A stretch of DNA of 64,000 bases from Paenibacillus sp. FSL R10-2782 (GTDB lineage Bacteria > Bacillota > Bacilli > Paenibacillales > Paenibacillaceae). Below are positions 40,034 to 49,113 of this stretch, in pieces. Every line of letters starts with the position of its first letter. Within the stretch, counting starts at the first letter, position 1. The position numbers and the translations under genes are program-made. The notes below the pieces were generated by a model. It was given only the letters and a program-made list of their open reading frames with translations. It was not told where the DNA came from and ran no database searches. The DNA lies in assembly GCF_038592985.1 (NCBI RefSeq), contig NZ_CP151951.1, positions 5,186,501 to 5,250,500 of the forward strand. The letters run 5' to 3'.

Positions 40034-40864
40034 TTAACGCAACTCGCTCATGGCTACCTGATCCATGTCTTTGTACGTTTTATTTTCGCCGGCCATGCCC
40101 CAAATGAAGGTATAGCTGCCAGTAGCCGCACCACAGTGGATAGACCAAGGTGGCGAAATAACCGCTTCATCATTCTTCATCACCAGATGGCGCGTCTCGT
40201 TCGGCTCACCCATCATGTGGAACATTCTGGCGTTCTCATCCAGCTCAAAGTAGAAATACACTTCCATACGACGGTCATGAACATGTGTCGGCATGGAGTT
40301 CCATACACTGCCGTTTTCCAGTGTCGTCATCCCCATTACCAGCTGACAGCTCTGAATGCCTTCATCATGGATAAAGCGACGCAAGGTGCGGTTGTTGGCT
40401 GTTTCCTGCGCGCCCAGACTTTCAGACGGAACATCGGCAAATGACTGCTTCGCTGTCGGATATGTGGTATGAGCCAGCGCCGACACAATGTAAAATTTTG
40501 CAGGTTTTGAGCTGGAATCGCTTTCAAAGATCAACTCCTTGCCCCCTCTTCCTACGTAGAGACAGTCTTTCGTGTTCAACTCGTAGGTTTCGCCGTCTAC
40601 CTTTACAGTTCCGCTACCTCCAACATTAAAAATGCCCAGTTCCCGGCGCTCCAAAAAGGTTTCCGCCTTGATTTGATCGCTGCCTTCCAGCGCAACGGAT
40701 TTATTTACGGGATGAATGCCCCCGATAATGACACGATCTTCATGCGTATAAACCAGCTTAACTTCCTCAGGCACAAACAGTTCCTGTATCAAATAGTGCT
40801 GACGCAACTCTTCAGTCGTAAAATGCTTGGCATGTTCGGGATGAGTTGAATAACGCATTTCCAT
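40034..40864 (-). CDS. kduI: 5-dehydro-4-deoxy-D-glucuronate isomerase (KduI)
   Basis: 276 residues, a cupin of standard KduI length (EC 5.3.1.17). The Zn ligands lie in MPTHVHDRRMEVYFYFEL (His, His, Glu) and SPPWSIHCG (His). It isomerises 5-keto-4-deoxyuronate to 2,5-diketo-3-deoxygluconate. First gene of the kduI-kdgA-kduD unit, with AGGAGG before the ATG and a near-consensus sigma-A promoter (40948-40976). Confidence 0.94.
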   Translation of the reverse strand: MEMRYSTHPEHAKHFTTEELRQHYLIQELFVPEEVKLVYTHEDRVIIGGIHPVNKSVALEGSDQIKAETFLERRELGIFNVGGSGTVKVDGETYELNTKDCLYVGRGGKELIFESDSSSKPAKFYIVSALAHTTYPTAKQSFADVPSESLGAQETANNRTLRRFIHDEGIQSCQLVMGMTTLENGSVWNSMPTHVHDRRMEVYFYFELDENARMFHMMGEPNETRHLVMKNDEAVISPPWSIHCGAATGSYTFIWGMAGENKTYKDMDQVAMSELR

Positions 40865-40915
40865 AAAAACATTCCTCCTGTTTAGATAAACTTTTTTATC
40901 AATGGAATTGTTATA

Positions 40916-40925
40916 AAAGCGGTTT
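40916..40925. promoter_or_regulatory. Candidate KdgR operator in the kduI leader
   Basis: AAAGCGGTTT (reverse complement AAACCGCTTT) lies inside a longer imperfect palindrome, between the kduI promoter and its ATG. The same AAACCGNTTT core is upstream of kdgK at 41120. A LacI-type regulator, encoded at 42350, fits such CG-centred sites. A second inverted repeat, GATAAA/TTTATC, lies at 40885-40900. Confidence 0.45.
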
Positions 40926-40947
40926 CTAACTCTACTTCTTAGCTAGA

Positions 40948-40976
40948 ATTGTAATAATTATCAATGGGGGTGTCAA
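40948..40976 (-). promoter_or_regulatory. Predicted sigma-A promoter of kduI
   Basis: TTGACA (40976-40971) and TACAAT (40953-40948) are spaced by 17 bases on the minus strand. The untranslated leader of about 80 bases contains the candidate operator at 40916-40925. Confidence 0.75.
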
Positions 40977-41119
40977 CCCAATTCTTCACCATTCCTTGAA
41001 AAATCCTTAATATTCAAGAACTTTTACACTCTTTTTACCGTTTGATAAACAAATTCATATTTTTTTATCTACATTATCCAAAAAGTTTTTAACAATTATA
41101 TCAACTTCCTCATTGTGAA

Positions 41120-41129
41120 AAACCGATTT
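41120..41129. promoter_or_regulatory. Candidate KdgR operator upstream of kdgK
   Basis: AAACCGATTT shares the AAACCGNTTT core with the site in the kduI leader. It lies 75 bases before the kdgK ATG, close to a possible -10 (GATAAT, 41134-41139). Confidence 0.4.
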
Positions 41130-41157
41130 ATGTGATAATTTCAATTTATTCAGTTAG

Positions 41158-41171
41158 TGCATGCGCTTACA
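41158..41171. promoter_or_regulatory. cre-like site upstream of kdgK
   Basis: The reverse complement, TGTAAGCGCATGCA, matches the CcpA site TGWAANCGNTNWCA at 8 of the 10 specified positions plus free positions. It lies 34 bases before the kdgK ATG, where it could block elongation. Catabolite repression of a uronate pathway is expected. Confidence 0.45.
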
Positions 41172-41204
41172 GATTTAGTTTACTAAACAAAGGAGGAATT
41201 TTGA

Positions 41205-42161
41205 ATGACCGCAACATTGGATGCTGTTACCTTCGGAGAACCGATGGCCATGTTTTATGCCAATGAAGCAGGCTCTCTGGATGAGGTGCGTTCGTTCACC
41301 AAAGCGCTGGCCGGGGCGGAGACAAATGTTTCGGCCGGTTTGGCACGATTGGGGCTACGGGCGGGACTCGTGACCAAACTAGGTGAGGATGCATTCGGCA
41401 AATTCATTGCCGGGGCGCTACGTCAGGAGGGGATCGACACCCAGAACGTCATGTTTACCAAAGACTACTCTACCGGGATGCTGATTAAATCCAAAGTCAC
41501 CAGTGGAGACCCGGAGGTCGAGTATTTTCGCAGACACTCTGCCGCTTCCACGTTAAGCATCGCCGATTTTAACGAGGCATACTTTGCCGGGGCACGCCAC
41601 CTGCACTTTACAGGTATTTCTGTCGCCCTGTCTCCCGAGTGTCGTGACTTCGCACGACATGCGCGGCAGTTTATGAAAAAGGCAGGGAAAACCGTCTCCT
41701 TTGATCCGAACCTTAGACCCAAGTTATGGCCTGATACGCAAACGATGGTGGAGGCTATTAACGAGGCATCTGAGGGTTGCGACTGGCTCCTGCCAGGCAT
41801 TCATGAAGGTAAAATATTGACAGGCTACACCTCACCTGAGGATATCGCTTCCTTCTACCTTGACCGCGGTACTTCGCTGGTCATCATCAAGCTGGGGACG
41901 GAAGGCGCGTATTATAAATCCGCCGATGCAGAAGGATATGTGAAACGCTTCCGAGTGGAGCATGTCGTCGATACCGTTGGGGCGGGCGACGGCTTTGCCG
42001 CTGGCGTCATCAGCGCACTGCTGGAGGGCTTGCCCCTGGCCGAAGCGGTCAAGCGCGGCAACGCCCTTGGCGCGCTGGCTGTCATGTCAGCCGGAGACAT
42101 GGACGGCTATCCTACGCGATCGGAGCTGGAGTCCTTTTTGCTCAGCGCCAGCACGAATTAG
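41205..42161 (+). CDS. kdgK: 2-dehydro-3-deoxygluconokinase (KDG kinase)
   Basis: 318 residues, PfkB/ribokinase family. Segments: TFGEPMAMFYANEAG at the start, AGAETNVSAGLARLGL, and near the C-terminus DTVGAGDGFAAGVISALLEG with the GAGD anion hole and catalytic Asp. It phosphorylates KDG with ATP to KDPG, the substrate of KdgA. It is divergent from the kdu-kda unit. AAAGGAGG precedes the ATG. Confidence 0.9.
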   Translation: MTATLDAVTFGEPMAMFYANEAGSLDEVRSFTKALAGAETNVSAGLARLGLRAGLVTKLGEDAFGKFIAGALRQEGIDTQNVMFTKDYSTGMLIKSKVTSGDPEVEYFRRHSAASTLSIADFNEAYFAGARHLHFTGISVALSPECRDFARHARQFMKKAGKTVSFDPNLRPKLWPDTQTMVEAINEASEGCDWLLPGIHEGKILTGYTSPEDIASFYLDRGTSLVIIKLGTEGAYYKSADAEGYVKRFRVEHVVDTVGAGDGFAAGVISALLEGLPLAEAVKRGNALGALAVMSAGDMDGYPTRSELESFLLSASTN

Positions 42162-42244
42162 GCAGGTTTCTTACCTTGCCTTTTCCTTCAGCGCTGGTTC
42201 CGCAAGCTCAACAAGGGTGAGCTAGGAAGCTTTGGATATAACTC

Positions 42245-42327
42245 AAATAACCCGTATTCACTTATGCGCGGCCTGAGCAAGTATATGCAGGCTTATAACG
42301 CAGACAGGAATACGGGTTATTTTTTTA
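42245..42327. terminator. Terminator between kdgK and kdgR
   Basis: AAATAACCCGTATTC and GAATACGGGTTATTT form a perfect 15-bp stem with a 48-base loop, followed by a T run. It can serve both converging genes. Confidence 0.75.
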
Positions 42328-42349
42328 TAATGTGGTATTAGAAGTTCAC

Positions 42350-43363
42350 CTACAACGTTTTGACGGACTCGCCCCGGTTTAAATCAGGTACAAAGCGGTA
42401 AATGATCGGAACCGATTCGCCGTCCTCCTCGATGCTGGACAACAACGTTTTCGCTGCCTGCTTTCCCATATCCGCAATCGGCTGCGTAATGGTCGTAATC
42501 GGCGGATTGTAAATATGCGCAAACTCTGCATCGTCAATTCCGATAATGGATAGCTCGGACGGAATACGTATACGTCGGGCATTCACATATTTCAGTACCT
42601 CTGCCAGCACGATATCGTTCCCGGCCAACAGCGCAGTCGGCGGCTCCGGCAACTGAAATAGCTCCTCCAGCGTCTGCTGGATATCCTCCTTCGACACACT
42701 GCGCATGTACTCTTCCCGAAAGGGCAAGCCACGCTCCTCCAGCGCCTTTTTGTACCCGCTCAACCGCTCTAGCCTTGGAGTAATCCGGTTCAGTCCCAGC
42801 GGCAGGGTAATCAGCGCGATCCGCTCATGCTTATGGACCACCAGCTCCTGAATCGCCAGCTTGACCGCCATTTCGTTATCCAGCAACAGGCTGCGCGTGT
42901 TCACACCATCTACCAGACGATCCAAAAACACCAACGGGTACTTTTCACGAATGAGCTGGTTGTAAATATCCGCATGCTTGCCTGTCGGGAAAATAATCAA
43001 TCCGTCCACCTGACGAGCCTTGAGCATCTCAATATACTGTCTCTCCTTGTCCGGGTTTTCGTCGGCGTTACAGATGATTACCTGAATGCCAAAACGCTGC
43101 AATTCCTCCTCAATAGCCCGAATGGACTGGATCGACAGCGTGTAATCAATGTTGGCTACAATGACACCCACCATAAACGTCCGGTTCTGTTTTAAACTGC
43201 GGGCCAGCCCGTTGGGCTGATAATTTAATTCCCGAATGACCTCGGCAATCCGGTCTCTGGTCTGGTCGCTCATGTATTTATATCGTTTGTTCAGAAACTG
43301 CGAGACGGTGCTTTTAGACACTCCCGCCTTCTGGGCAACATCTTCAATCGTCGGTTTCTTCAT
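42350..43363 (-). CDS. kdgR: LacI-family regulator, KdgR-like
   Basis: 337 residues with the LacI helix-turn-helix at the N-terminus: TIEDVAQKAGVSKSTVSQFLN and hinge LARSLKQNRTFMVGV. The rest is a periplasmic-binding-type sugar domain (LDRLVDGVNTRSLLLDN). It is convergent with kdgK, and the likely ligand is KDG, with targets kduI and kdgK. Two CG-centred sites (40916, 41120) support this. The symbol rests on context. Confidence 0.82.
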   Translation of the reverse strand: MKKPTIEDVAQKAGVSKSTVSQFLNKRYKYMSDQTRDRIAEVIRELNYQPNGLARSLKQNRTFMVGVIVANIDYTLSIQSIRAIEEELQRFGIQVIICNADENPDKERQYIEMLKARQVDGLIIFPTGKHADIYNQLIREKYPLVFLDRLVDGVNTRSLLLDNEMAVKLAIQELVVHKHERIALITLPLGLNRITPRLERLSGYKKALEERGLPFREEYMRSVSKEDIQQTLEELFQLPEPPTALLAGNDIVLAEVLKYVNARRIRIPSELSIIGIDDAEFAHIYNPPITTITQPIADMGKQAAKTLLSSIEEDGESVPIIYRFVPDLNRGESVKTL

Positions 43364-43638
43364 GAATACGCTCCTTGTCCCTCATGTACTGCATGCACTG
43401 CATTAGTGCAACAAAAGTATATCTTTTTTTTAGTAAATTTACCATACTTCTATTTATGAATACCATGATTATATAATCTGAACTTAAAACTTACCTATCG
43501 TGCCACTGCGCAGACGGATGGTGCTTCCCATCGCCACCGCTCCCGGATTTCTGGAATTTAAGCCTATGATCAGAGTAGAAATCCGGGGATGTGATGCTTC
43601 CATTATAAAACTACCATTTACTCTCAGCGCAGCAAAAA

Positions 43639-43671
43639 GAGGCAGTTCAAGATGCTCTCTTGAACTACCTC
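43639..43671 (-). terminator. Terminator of the MATE gene
   Basis: GAGGTAGTTCAAGA and TCTTGAACTGCCTC form a 14-bp stem (one G-T) on the minus strand, loop of five, followed by TTTTTGC. The gene-free stretch 43364-43638 upstream of kdgR holds only short open frames I cannot support. Confidence 0.8.
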
Positions 43672-43696
43672 CACATCATCATAAATGATCCTCGAA

Positions 43697-45106
43697 TCAG
43701 TGTACCGGAATCGGGGTTGCTGGCTGATCCGGTGTATCGTGCTCCACCAGCGCATGCTTTTCCCACAAACGGCTTCTCCAGCGGGCATACATAATGAAGG
43801 CACGAGTCCATTCATCTGCGGCAATCGCCAACCACACACCAGCAAGTCCCATATCCAGCTTGAACACAAGCAGATAACCGAGCGGCAAGCTCATGCAGAC
43901 CATGGAGATCAGTCCTATAAAGACCGGGAACTTGGCATCTCCAGCAGCACGCAACGAGTTAATAATAACGATATTCGTCGTCCGACCGGTTTCCAACAGA
44001 ATGCTAAGTAAAATCACCTGCGCTCCCAAGCGAATAATCTCAGGGTTTTCGGTGAACAGGCTGAGCAATGGCACACGGAAAAAGATAATAATCACATCAA
44101 TAATCACAGTCACCAGAAGCGCCCATTTTACACTACTCATTACACGTTTATAAGCGGTATCCTTCTGTCTGGCTCCGACCAGCCTTCCGACCACGATGGC
44201 TGTACCCATGCCAACCGCCATACTGAACAAGTAGATATAGCTCGAAATGTTATTGGCATATTGACGGGTTGCCATCGCTTCTGCACCCAGATAGGTCACG
44301 TACAGTGTGAAAATGAGCTGACACGACTGATACATGATGGACTCCAGCGCGGAGGGTACACCAATGCGCAAAATTTTAGCGATAAACTTTTTGGACAATT
44401 GGACGTAATATTTCCACTCGACCCGCACCTCAGTTACGCGGTACATCAGCCAGAAGAAAATCAGGAGACAAATAAAGCGGCTTCCTACCGTAGAAATAGC
44501 TGCCCCCTCTACGCCGAGCGCAGGCATTCCCCAATGTCCGAAAATCAAAACATAGTTACCGATGACGTGAATCACGTTCATCAGCATGGATACATACATC
44601 GTTTCCTTGGTAAAACCATGTGTACGAATCGTCGCCGCCAACGCGTTGATCAATGCCTGAAGGAAAATGGCACCCCCGACGATACTCATATAGGATTCCG
44701 CATAAACCAGAATATCTCCCTGGACGTTAAGCCATTGCAGCATATGAGTACCAAATACAAGAAAAATCACGCTAAGCAAAAGACCTACCATCAAATTCAA
44801 GGTAATGGCCGTACCCGTAACCTGGGCCGCTTCCACAAGCTTTTTAGAACCGATATATTGAGCTACGACGATAGCAGCGCCGTTGCCGATAACCTCCAGT
44901 ACAAGGATAGCAATTGAAATAATTTGGTTGGACGCACCTACACCCGACACGGCGTTATCAGATACAGAACTGATCATGAACGTATCGACGCTGCCCATCA
45001 GCATAAACAGGAACAATTCAAGGAAAATGGGCCATGTCAAATGGAACAAATTCAGTCCCTTTGCTTCGGACAATACCGACCCTTTTTTTAGTGCTCTGGT
45101 TGTCAT
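43697..45106 (-). CDS. MATE-family multidrug/cation efflux transporter
   Basis: 469 residues, 12 hydrophobic segments, N-terminal LTWPIFLELFLFMLMGSVDTFM and the repeated MATE half-unit (VGVGASNQIIS-like VSGVGASNQIISIAIL and a corresponding YIYLFSMAVGMGTAIVVGRL in the second half). It expels organic cations or drugs in exchange for Na+ or H+. AAGGTGAATG precedes the ATG. No linked regulator is apparent. Confidence 0.85.
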   Translation of the reverse strand: MTTRALKKGSVLSEAKGLNLFHLTWPIFLELFLFMLMGSVDTFMISSVSDNAVSGVGASNQIISIAILVLEVIGNGAAIVVAQYIGSKKLVEAAQVTGTAITLNLMVGLLLSVIFLVFGTHMLQWLNVQGDILVYAESYMSIVGGAIFLQALINALAATIRTHGFTKETMYVSMLMNVIHVIGNYVLIFGHWGMPALGVEGAAISTVGSRFICLLIFFWLMYRVTEVRVEWKYYVQLSKKFIAKILRIGVPSALESIMYQSCQLIFTLYVTYLGAEAMATRQYANNISSYIYLFSMAVGMGTAIVVGRLVGARQKDTAYKRVMSSVKWALLVTVIIDVIIIFFRVPLLSLFTENPEIIRLGAQVILLSILLETGRTTNIVIINSLRAAGDAKFPVFIGLISMVCMSLPLGYLLVFKLDMGLAGVWLAIAADEWTRAFIMYARWRSRLWEKHALVEHDTPDQPATPIPVH

Positions 45107-45407
45107 TCATTCACCTTTCTTCATAGAATTATTTAACGAACAAAGGGTATGTTAGCACAGTCTTTCTGAAAATACATCCCGTTTGTGTAAAATGATTTGC
45201 AAAATGCGTAAGATTTCATTTATCACCCTCTTCACAACTGATTATCGAACTTTATTGAAACGCAGAAGGATATCATAGAATATGGGCCTGTGAGCATTGC
45301 CGCTGACAGGCTGCGCGGATGATTGTATACTGCTTGTGCATGATTTGTGAAGTATACTAAAATGTTTGCCGTCACAGGCTTATATTGCAATAAAGGAGGC
45401 TATACAG
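45107..45407. promoter_or_regulatory. Divergent control region with repeated GTATACT
   Basis: The 301-base gap between the divergent MATE and quinone-oxidoreductase genes contains GTATACT at 45325-45331 and AGTATACT at 45351-45358. The second site is a perfect 8-base palindrome and could be the -10 of the oxidoreductase. The repeat distance, 26 bases, suits an operator. No -35 of good quality is seen. Confidence 0.4.
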
Positions 45408-46415
45408 ATGACTCAATCATTTCAAGCCCTAGTCGTCGACCAGATACAGGACGGTGAAGTTCAAGCAGAGGTACGCTCTTTGGAGGCTGGCAGTTTACCT
45501 GCTGGAGAAGTATTGATTCGTGTCGCTTATTCCAGCATCAATTATAAAGACGGGCTTGCCGCCCGCAAGGATGGAAATATTGTCAAAGCCTATCCGTTTG
45601 TGCCGGGTATAGATTGCTCGGGAACCGTCGTCTCTTCAGAGGATAACCGTTTCAGCGAAGGACAAGCCGTTCTCGTTACCGGATACGGGTTTGGTGTGTC
45701 TCAATTCGGAGGCTTCAGCGAATATGCGCGTGTACCTGCGGACTGGGTAGTTCCGCTTCCGGACGGACTCACACCAAGAGAGGCCATGATTTACGGGACA
45801 GCCGGGTTCACCGCAGCCCTGTCGTTGCATCGGCTGGAGCAAAACGGCGTTAAACCCGATCAGGGCAAGGTGCTCGTCACCGGAGCAACGGGGGGCGTAG
45901 GCGGAGCCGCGATTGCCCTGCTGGGCAAGAGGGGCTACCACGTCGTAGCGAGCAGCGGCAAAGCCGAGGCGCACGACTACCTCAAGGCGCTCGGAGCGGC
46001 TGAGGTGATCTCCCGCGATGAGGTCTACGACGGCGCGGAGAGCATCCGCCCGCTGAGCAAGCAGCTTTGGCAAGCGGCTATTGATCCCGTAGGCGGAAAA
46101 CCGCTCGCTTCGCTGCTCAGCCAAGTCGCCTACAACGGCTCCGTAGCCGTGAGCGGTCTGACGGCAGGCACCAAGCTGCCTGCCACAGTGCTGCCGTTTA
46201 TTTTGCGCGGTGTCAGCCTGCTGGGCATAGACTCCGTCTTCTGCCCTTATGAAACCCGCGTAGCGATTTGGAAGCGGCTCGGCAGCGATTGGAAGCCGAA
46301 ACAACTGGAGCAGCTCGTCGAGCGCGAAATCGGGCTGGCTGACCTACCAAGCGCGCTGGAGGACATCTTGGCGGCTCGCTCCCAGGGCAGAACGCTCGTG
46401 CGGCTGGCTGACTAA
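45408..46415 (+). CDS. YhdH/YhfP-family quinone oxidoreductase (acrylyl-CoA reductase-like)
   Basis: 335 residues from the ATG at 45408, with AAAGGAGG before it; the frame is open to 45366. The order is typical: VAYSSINYKDGLAA, PGIDCSGTVV, GTAGFTAALSLHRLE and the NADPH motif VLVTGATGGVGGAAIALLGK. The end, LEDILAARSQGRTLVRL, is a hallmark of the family. Members are Zn-free medium-chain reductases of quinones or acrylyl-CoA. A strong terminator follows. Confidence 0.88.
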   Translation: MTQSFQALVVDQIQDGEVQAEVRSLEAGSLPAGEVLIRVAYSSINYKDGLAARKDGNIVKAYPFVPGIDCSGTVVSSEDNRFSEGQAVLVTGYGFGVSQFGGFSEYARVPADWVVPLPDGLTPREAMIYGTAGFTAALSLHRLEQNGVKPDQGKVLVTGATGGVGGAAIALLGKRGYHVVASSGKAEAHDYLKALGAAEVISRDEVYDGAESIRPLSKQLWQAAIDPVGGKPLASLLSQVAYNGSVAVSGLTAGTKLPATVLPFILRGVSLLGIDSVFCPYETRVAIWKRLGSDWKPKQLEQLVEREIGLADLPSALEDILAARSQGRTLVRLAD

Positions 46416-46500
46416 GCGGAGGTGTGTCCGCAAGCTATCTGTCGATGACGTTCTACGTAAAGGTCTGTTCATTCCTTCGTGTCTAACTTCGGAAATTGTA

Positions 46501-46546
46501 AGAAGCCTGTAAATCTGCCGTTTTTGAGATTTACAGGCTTCTTTTT
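46501..46546 (+). terminator. Terminator after the quinone oxidoreductase gene
   Basis: AGAAGCCTGTAAATCT and AGATTTACAGGCTTCT form a perfect 16-bp stem with a 10-base loop and TTTTT tail. Confidence 0.9.
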
Positions 46547-46741
46547 CGTTCGATAAAACATGGTACATTTGAGGAACAGCAAAATACAGTCAACACGAAC
46601 GTTTACTTTCCACAACACAGGATTTTGCAAAATTCGATTCCAGTCGCTCCAAGGTACAATATATAGACGAATAAAATTACTTCGATCTATATATTCCTGA
46701 TTACACGTCGCTTTGTGGATTTTTGCAAAATCCTCAACCAT

Positions 46742-46769
46742 GAACCTTTTTGGAGCTCCAGTTGTTATA
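46742..46769 (+). promoter_or_regulatory. Possible ECF-type (autoregulated) promoter
   Basis: GAACC at 46742-46746 and GTTATA at 46764-46769 have 17 bases between them. The -35 resembles the AAC-rich element read by Bacillus ECF sigma factors. It lies 30-odd bases before the sigma gene, as expected for autoregulation. The rest of the 46547-46801 gap has no supported gene. Confidence 0.4.
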
Positions 46770-46801
46770 TAGATAACCCGCACAAGAAAGGAGAGCGAAT
46801 A

Positions 46802-47353
46802 TTGGAAAGCAATCGAGAGTTGTTTGACAGGTATCAACGGGATGTATATCGAACCTGCTACTATATGGTTCATGACCCGTCGGATGCAGAAGATTTGACA
46901 CAAGAAGTGTTTATCACCCTATTTCGCAGCAATCGTGAACACATCGAACACCTAAAAGCCTGGATTATGAAAATTACAGTAAACCATTGTCTGAATTACC
47001 TTAAACGCCGGAACAGCTTGCATATGAAGGTGTCAGCTAATCCTCATTTATTTGCCGGGATCGAAAGCAAGCCTGTAGACAGGCTGGTGGAGGAGCGCGA
47101 AGCCGCAGAGGAATGGGCTGTTTATATGAATCGTCTTCCGGCCAAAATCCGCGCTGTGCTGACACTTCGCTATATGCATGATTTTACTTTAGGGGAAATA
47201 TCCGAGCTGCTGGCAATCCCACTAGGGACTGTCAAATCAAGGACGCACAAAGGACTTCGGTTAATGGAGCGAATACTGCGGGATGCAGGCGTACAGATTT
47301 CCGAGTTGGAAGGAGACAGCTATGAGCAAAATAGAAGAAACCTTGAAGCATAA
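46802..47353 (+). CDS. ECF RNA polymerase sigma factor
   Basis: 183 residues starting at TTG 46802, seven bases after AGGAGAG; the frame is open to 46715, but no site is better. Region 2: FDRYQRDVYRTCYYMV and DAEDLTQEVFITLFR. Region 4: RAVLTLRYMHDFTLGEISEL and GTVKSRTHKGLRLM. It redirects RNA polymerase to specific promoters. The next gene, a DUF4179 membrane protein, overlaps by 32 bases and is the probable anti-sigma factor. Confidence 0.9.
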   Translation: MESNRELFDRYQRDVYRTCYYMVHDPSDAEDLTQEVFITLFRSNREHIEHLKAWIMKITVNHCLNYLKRRNSLHMKVSANPHLFAGIESKPVDRLVEEREAAEEWAVYMNRLPAKIRAVLTLRYMHDFTLGEISELLAIPLGTVKSRTHKGLRLMERILRDAGVQISELEGDSYEQNRRNLEA

Positions 47354-49007
47354 ACTAAATGATGATGCGGGAGTTCCCTATCCCGATTTTGAGAACATGT
47401 GGAGCCGTATGGAACAGGCAGGGTATACTGCGCCTACCACGACGGACCATTCCGAAGCCATTGCTCCACGCCGACACAAAAATTGGCGCAAAATAACGAT
47501 AACCGCTTCTCTGAGTGCACTTCTGGTTGCAGTTCCCGTCTATGCCGCCATCCATTATAATTGGGACAATTTGTTACACGGAAGAAGCGGCATTCAGACA
47601 GCTCTAAATCAAGACCTCGGGCAACTACTGGAGCAGTCTGTGACCAGAGACGGTGTGAAGCTGACGCTGCATACAGCTATTGTCGATGAGAACCGGACCG
47701 TGATCCTGTACAGCCTGGAGGTCGGAAAACGGGCAGACAACGAGTTTTGGAATGTCAAAGGCATATCACTTAAAAACGCCACGGGGAAAAACAGTGAAGG
47801 GGAGTATAACTTTCAACAATGGGACCCGAAAAATCAACGGTACAATGGGTACTTTGAAAGTGACTGGACACCGCAGCAGGACACAGAGAACATGCGGCTG
47901 ACCGTAGGACATGTAGAGCTTGACAGCATACAGGAGCTGGATTTACCGCTTGATACCCAATCTCCCAAAATACAAACTTTCACACTGAATCGTGACGGTT
48001 TACAAGATATGAAGGTGCAGGTATTTGAACAAGGCAAGGATAAACTGATGCTGTCCTCGGCGATTACCTTCGATTCGTCGATACCCAAGAGATGGGATAA
48101 TCCGCAAATCATTGCCTACAAAGGCGGAGAGCCTGTGATGTCGCAGCCTGGAGGGGCTTTTGGCAAACCCGGAGATAACGGGGAGTATACAGCACAGCAA
48201 TATTTTACCCGGGAACATATACCGGAAGGGCAAATTACTTACAAGCTGCAATATGCCAAAACCGAGAAAAGTATAGATGAACCGATAAATTTTGATCTGC
48301 AATTAAGCAAAAAGCGGATGGAAAGCGGAACAATCAAGTCAGCACTGAATATCCCGCTGGAGAAAGGAAATCCGAATTTCACAATGGAACAGATGGTTGT
48401 CACACCTACGCAAATCCGTCTCACGATCAGAGGCAAGAAGAAATTCGCCGATATCCCTTATCAAAAATACTTCCTTTCCGTGAACGGTAAAACGTTAGAG
48501 GGTAACAAATGGTCACCACCCAGCAGCACTCCTGATCTGACCACCATCCGTTTTGAACGACCCTCTGATCTTGTGATTACCAAGGACACACCGATTACGT
48601 TTACAGGGAAATATAAGGTTACGATCCATTCGGATGACAAAACGCCGCAGCGTTTAACGGATATTTCTGAACAAAAACAGACGCTAACTACACAAATCGG
48701 CGGTTATCCCGTGAAGTGGACCTACTACAAGCAAGGGGCAGACTTGTTCGTAGAAACTGAAAGCGAGGACGCTCGATTTGGCGGGATCAACCAGACTCAT
48801 ATTGGCCTGGGTAAAGAACGGATTTTGGGCAGACCAATCTCGGCTAATTTTACAGGGGACGGCATTAACAAAGCGGTTGATGTCTATAAGAATTTCAAGG
48901 GAACCGAGGCTTCTATCTATATGTTCTTCTATACAACGGACGAACCAGAAGCAGAGATTACTGTACCCATACAGCCTCTGACGACCCAAAGCGAAGCATC
49001 CAAATAG
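47322..49007 (+). CDS. DUF4179 membrane protein, probable anti-sigma factor
   Basis: 561 residues from the ATG at 47322, with GGAAGGAG before it. Residues 1-~58 are cytoplasmic (ETLKHKLNDDAGVPYPDFEN), a single membrane helix ITASLSALLVAVPVYAAIHY follows, and the remaining ~480 residues are outside the membrane and rich in beta structure. This is the plan of DUF4179 anti-sigma proteins that hold an ECF sigma factor at the membrane. The 32-base overlap with the sigma gene supports it. The signal is unknown. Confidence 0.83.
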   Translation: MSKIEETLKHKLNDDAGVPYPDFENMWSRMEQAGYTAPTTTDHSEAIAPRRHKNWRKITITASLSALLVAVPVYAAIHYNWDNLLHGRSGIQTALNQDLGQLLEQSVTRDGVKLTLHTAIVDENRTVILYSLEVGKRADNEFWNVKGISLKNATGKNSEGEYNFQQWDPKNQRYNGYFESDWTPQQDTENMRLTVGHVELDSIQELDLPLDTQSPKIQTFTLNRDGLQDMKVQVFEQGKDKLMLSSAITFDSSIPKRWDNPQIIAYKGGEPVMSQPGGAFGKPGDNGEYTAQQYFTREHIPEGQITYKLQYAKTEKSIDEPINFDLQLSKKRMESGTIKSALNIPLEKGNPNFTMEQMVVTPTQIRLTIRGKKKFADIPYQKYFLSVNGKTLEGNKWSPPSSTPDLTTIRFERPSDLVITKDTPITFTGKYKVTIHSDDKTPQRLTDISEQKQTLTTQIGGYPVKWTYYKQGADLFVETESEDARFGGINQTHIGLGKERILGRPISANFTGDGINKAVDVYKNFKGTEASIYMFFYTTDEPEAEITVPIQPLTTQSEASK

Positions 49008-49023
49008 CAATCCTATAAAAAGA

Positions 49024-49070
49024 GTGTCCCATATACCTGTGTGAGCTGCGGTATATGGGACACCTTTATT
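49024..49070 (+). terminator. Terminator of the sigma/anti-sigma unit
   Basis: GTGTCCCATATACC and GGTATATGGGACAC form a perfect 14-bp stem with a 12-base loop and the tail CTTTATTTTTT. Confidence 0.88.
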
Positions 49071-49113
49071 TTTTCCAGTAAGCTGCGATGTGGTTGGAGT
49101 TATTCTATTCTCA

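Noticed and set aside
43500..43688. 62-codon plus-strand frame between kdgR and the MATE gene
   Set aside because: No ribosome binding site, ends inside the MATE terminator and shows no family resemblance.
46469..46903. A 144-residue minus-strand open frame
   Set aside because: It overlaps the terminator, the sigma promoter and the sigma gene start, has no ribosome binding site and no family features.
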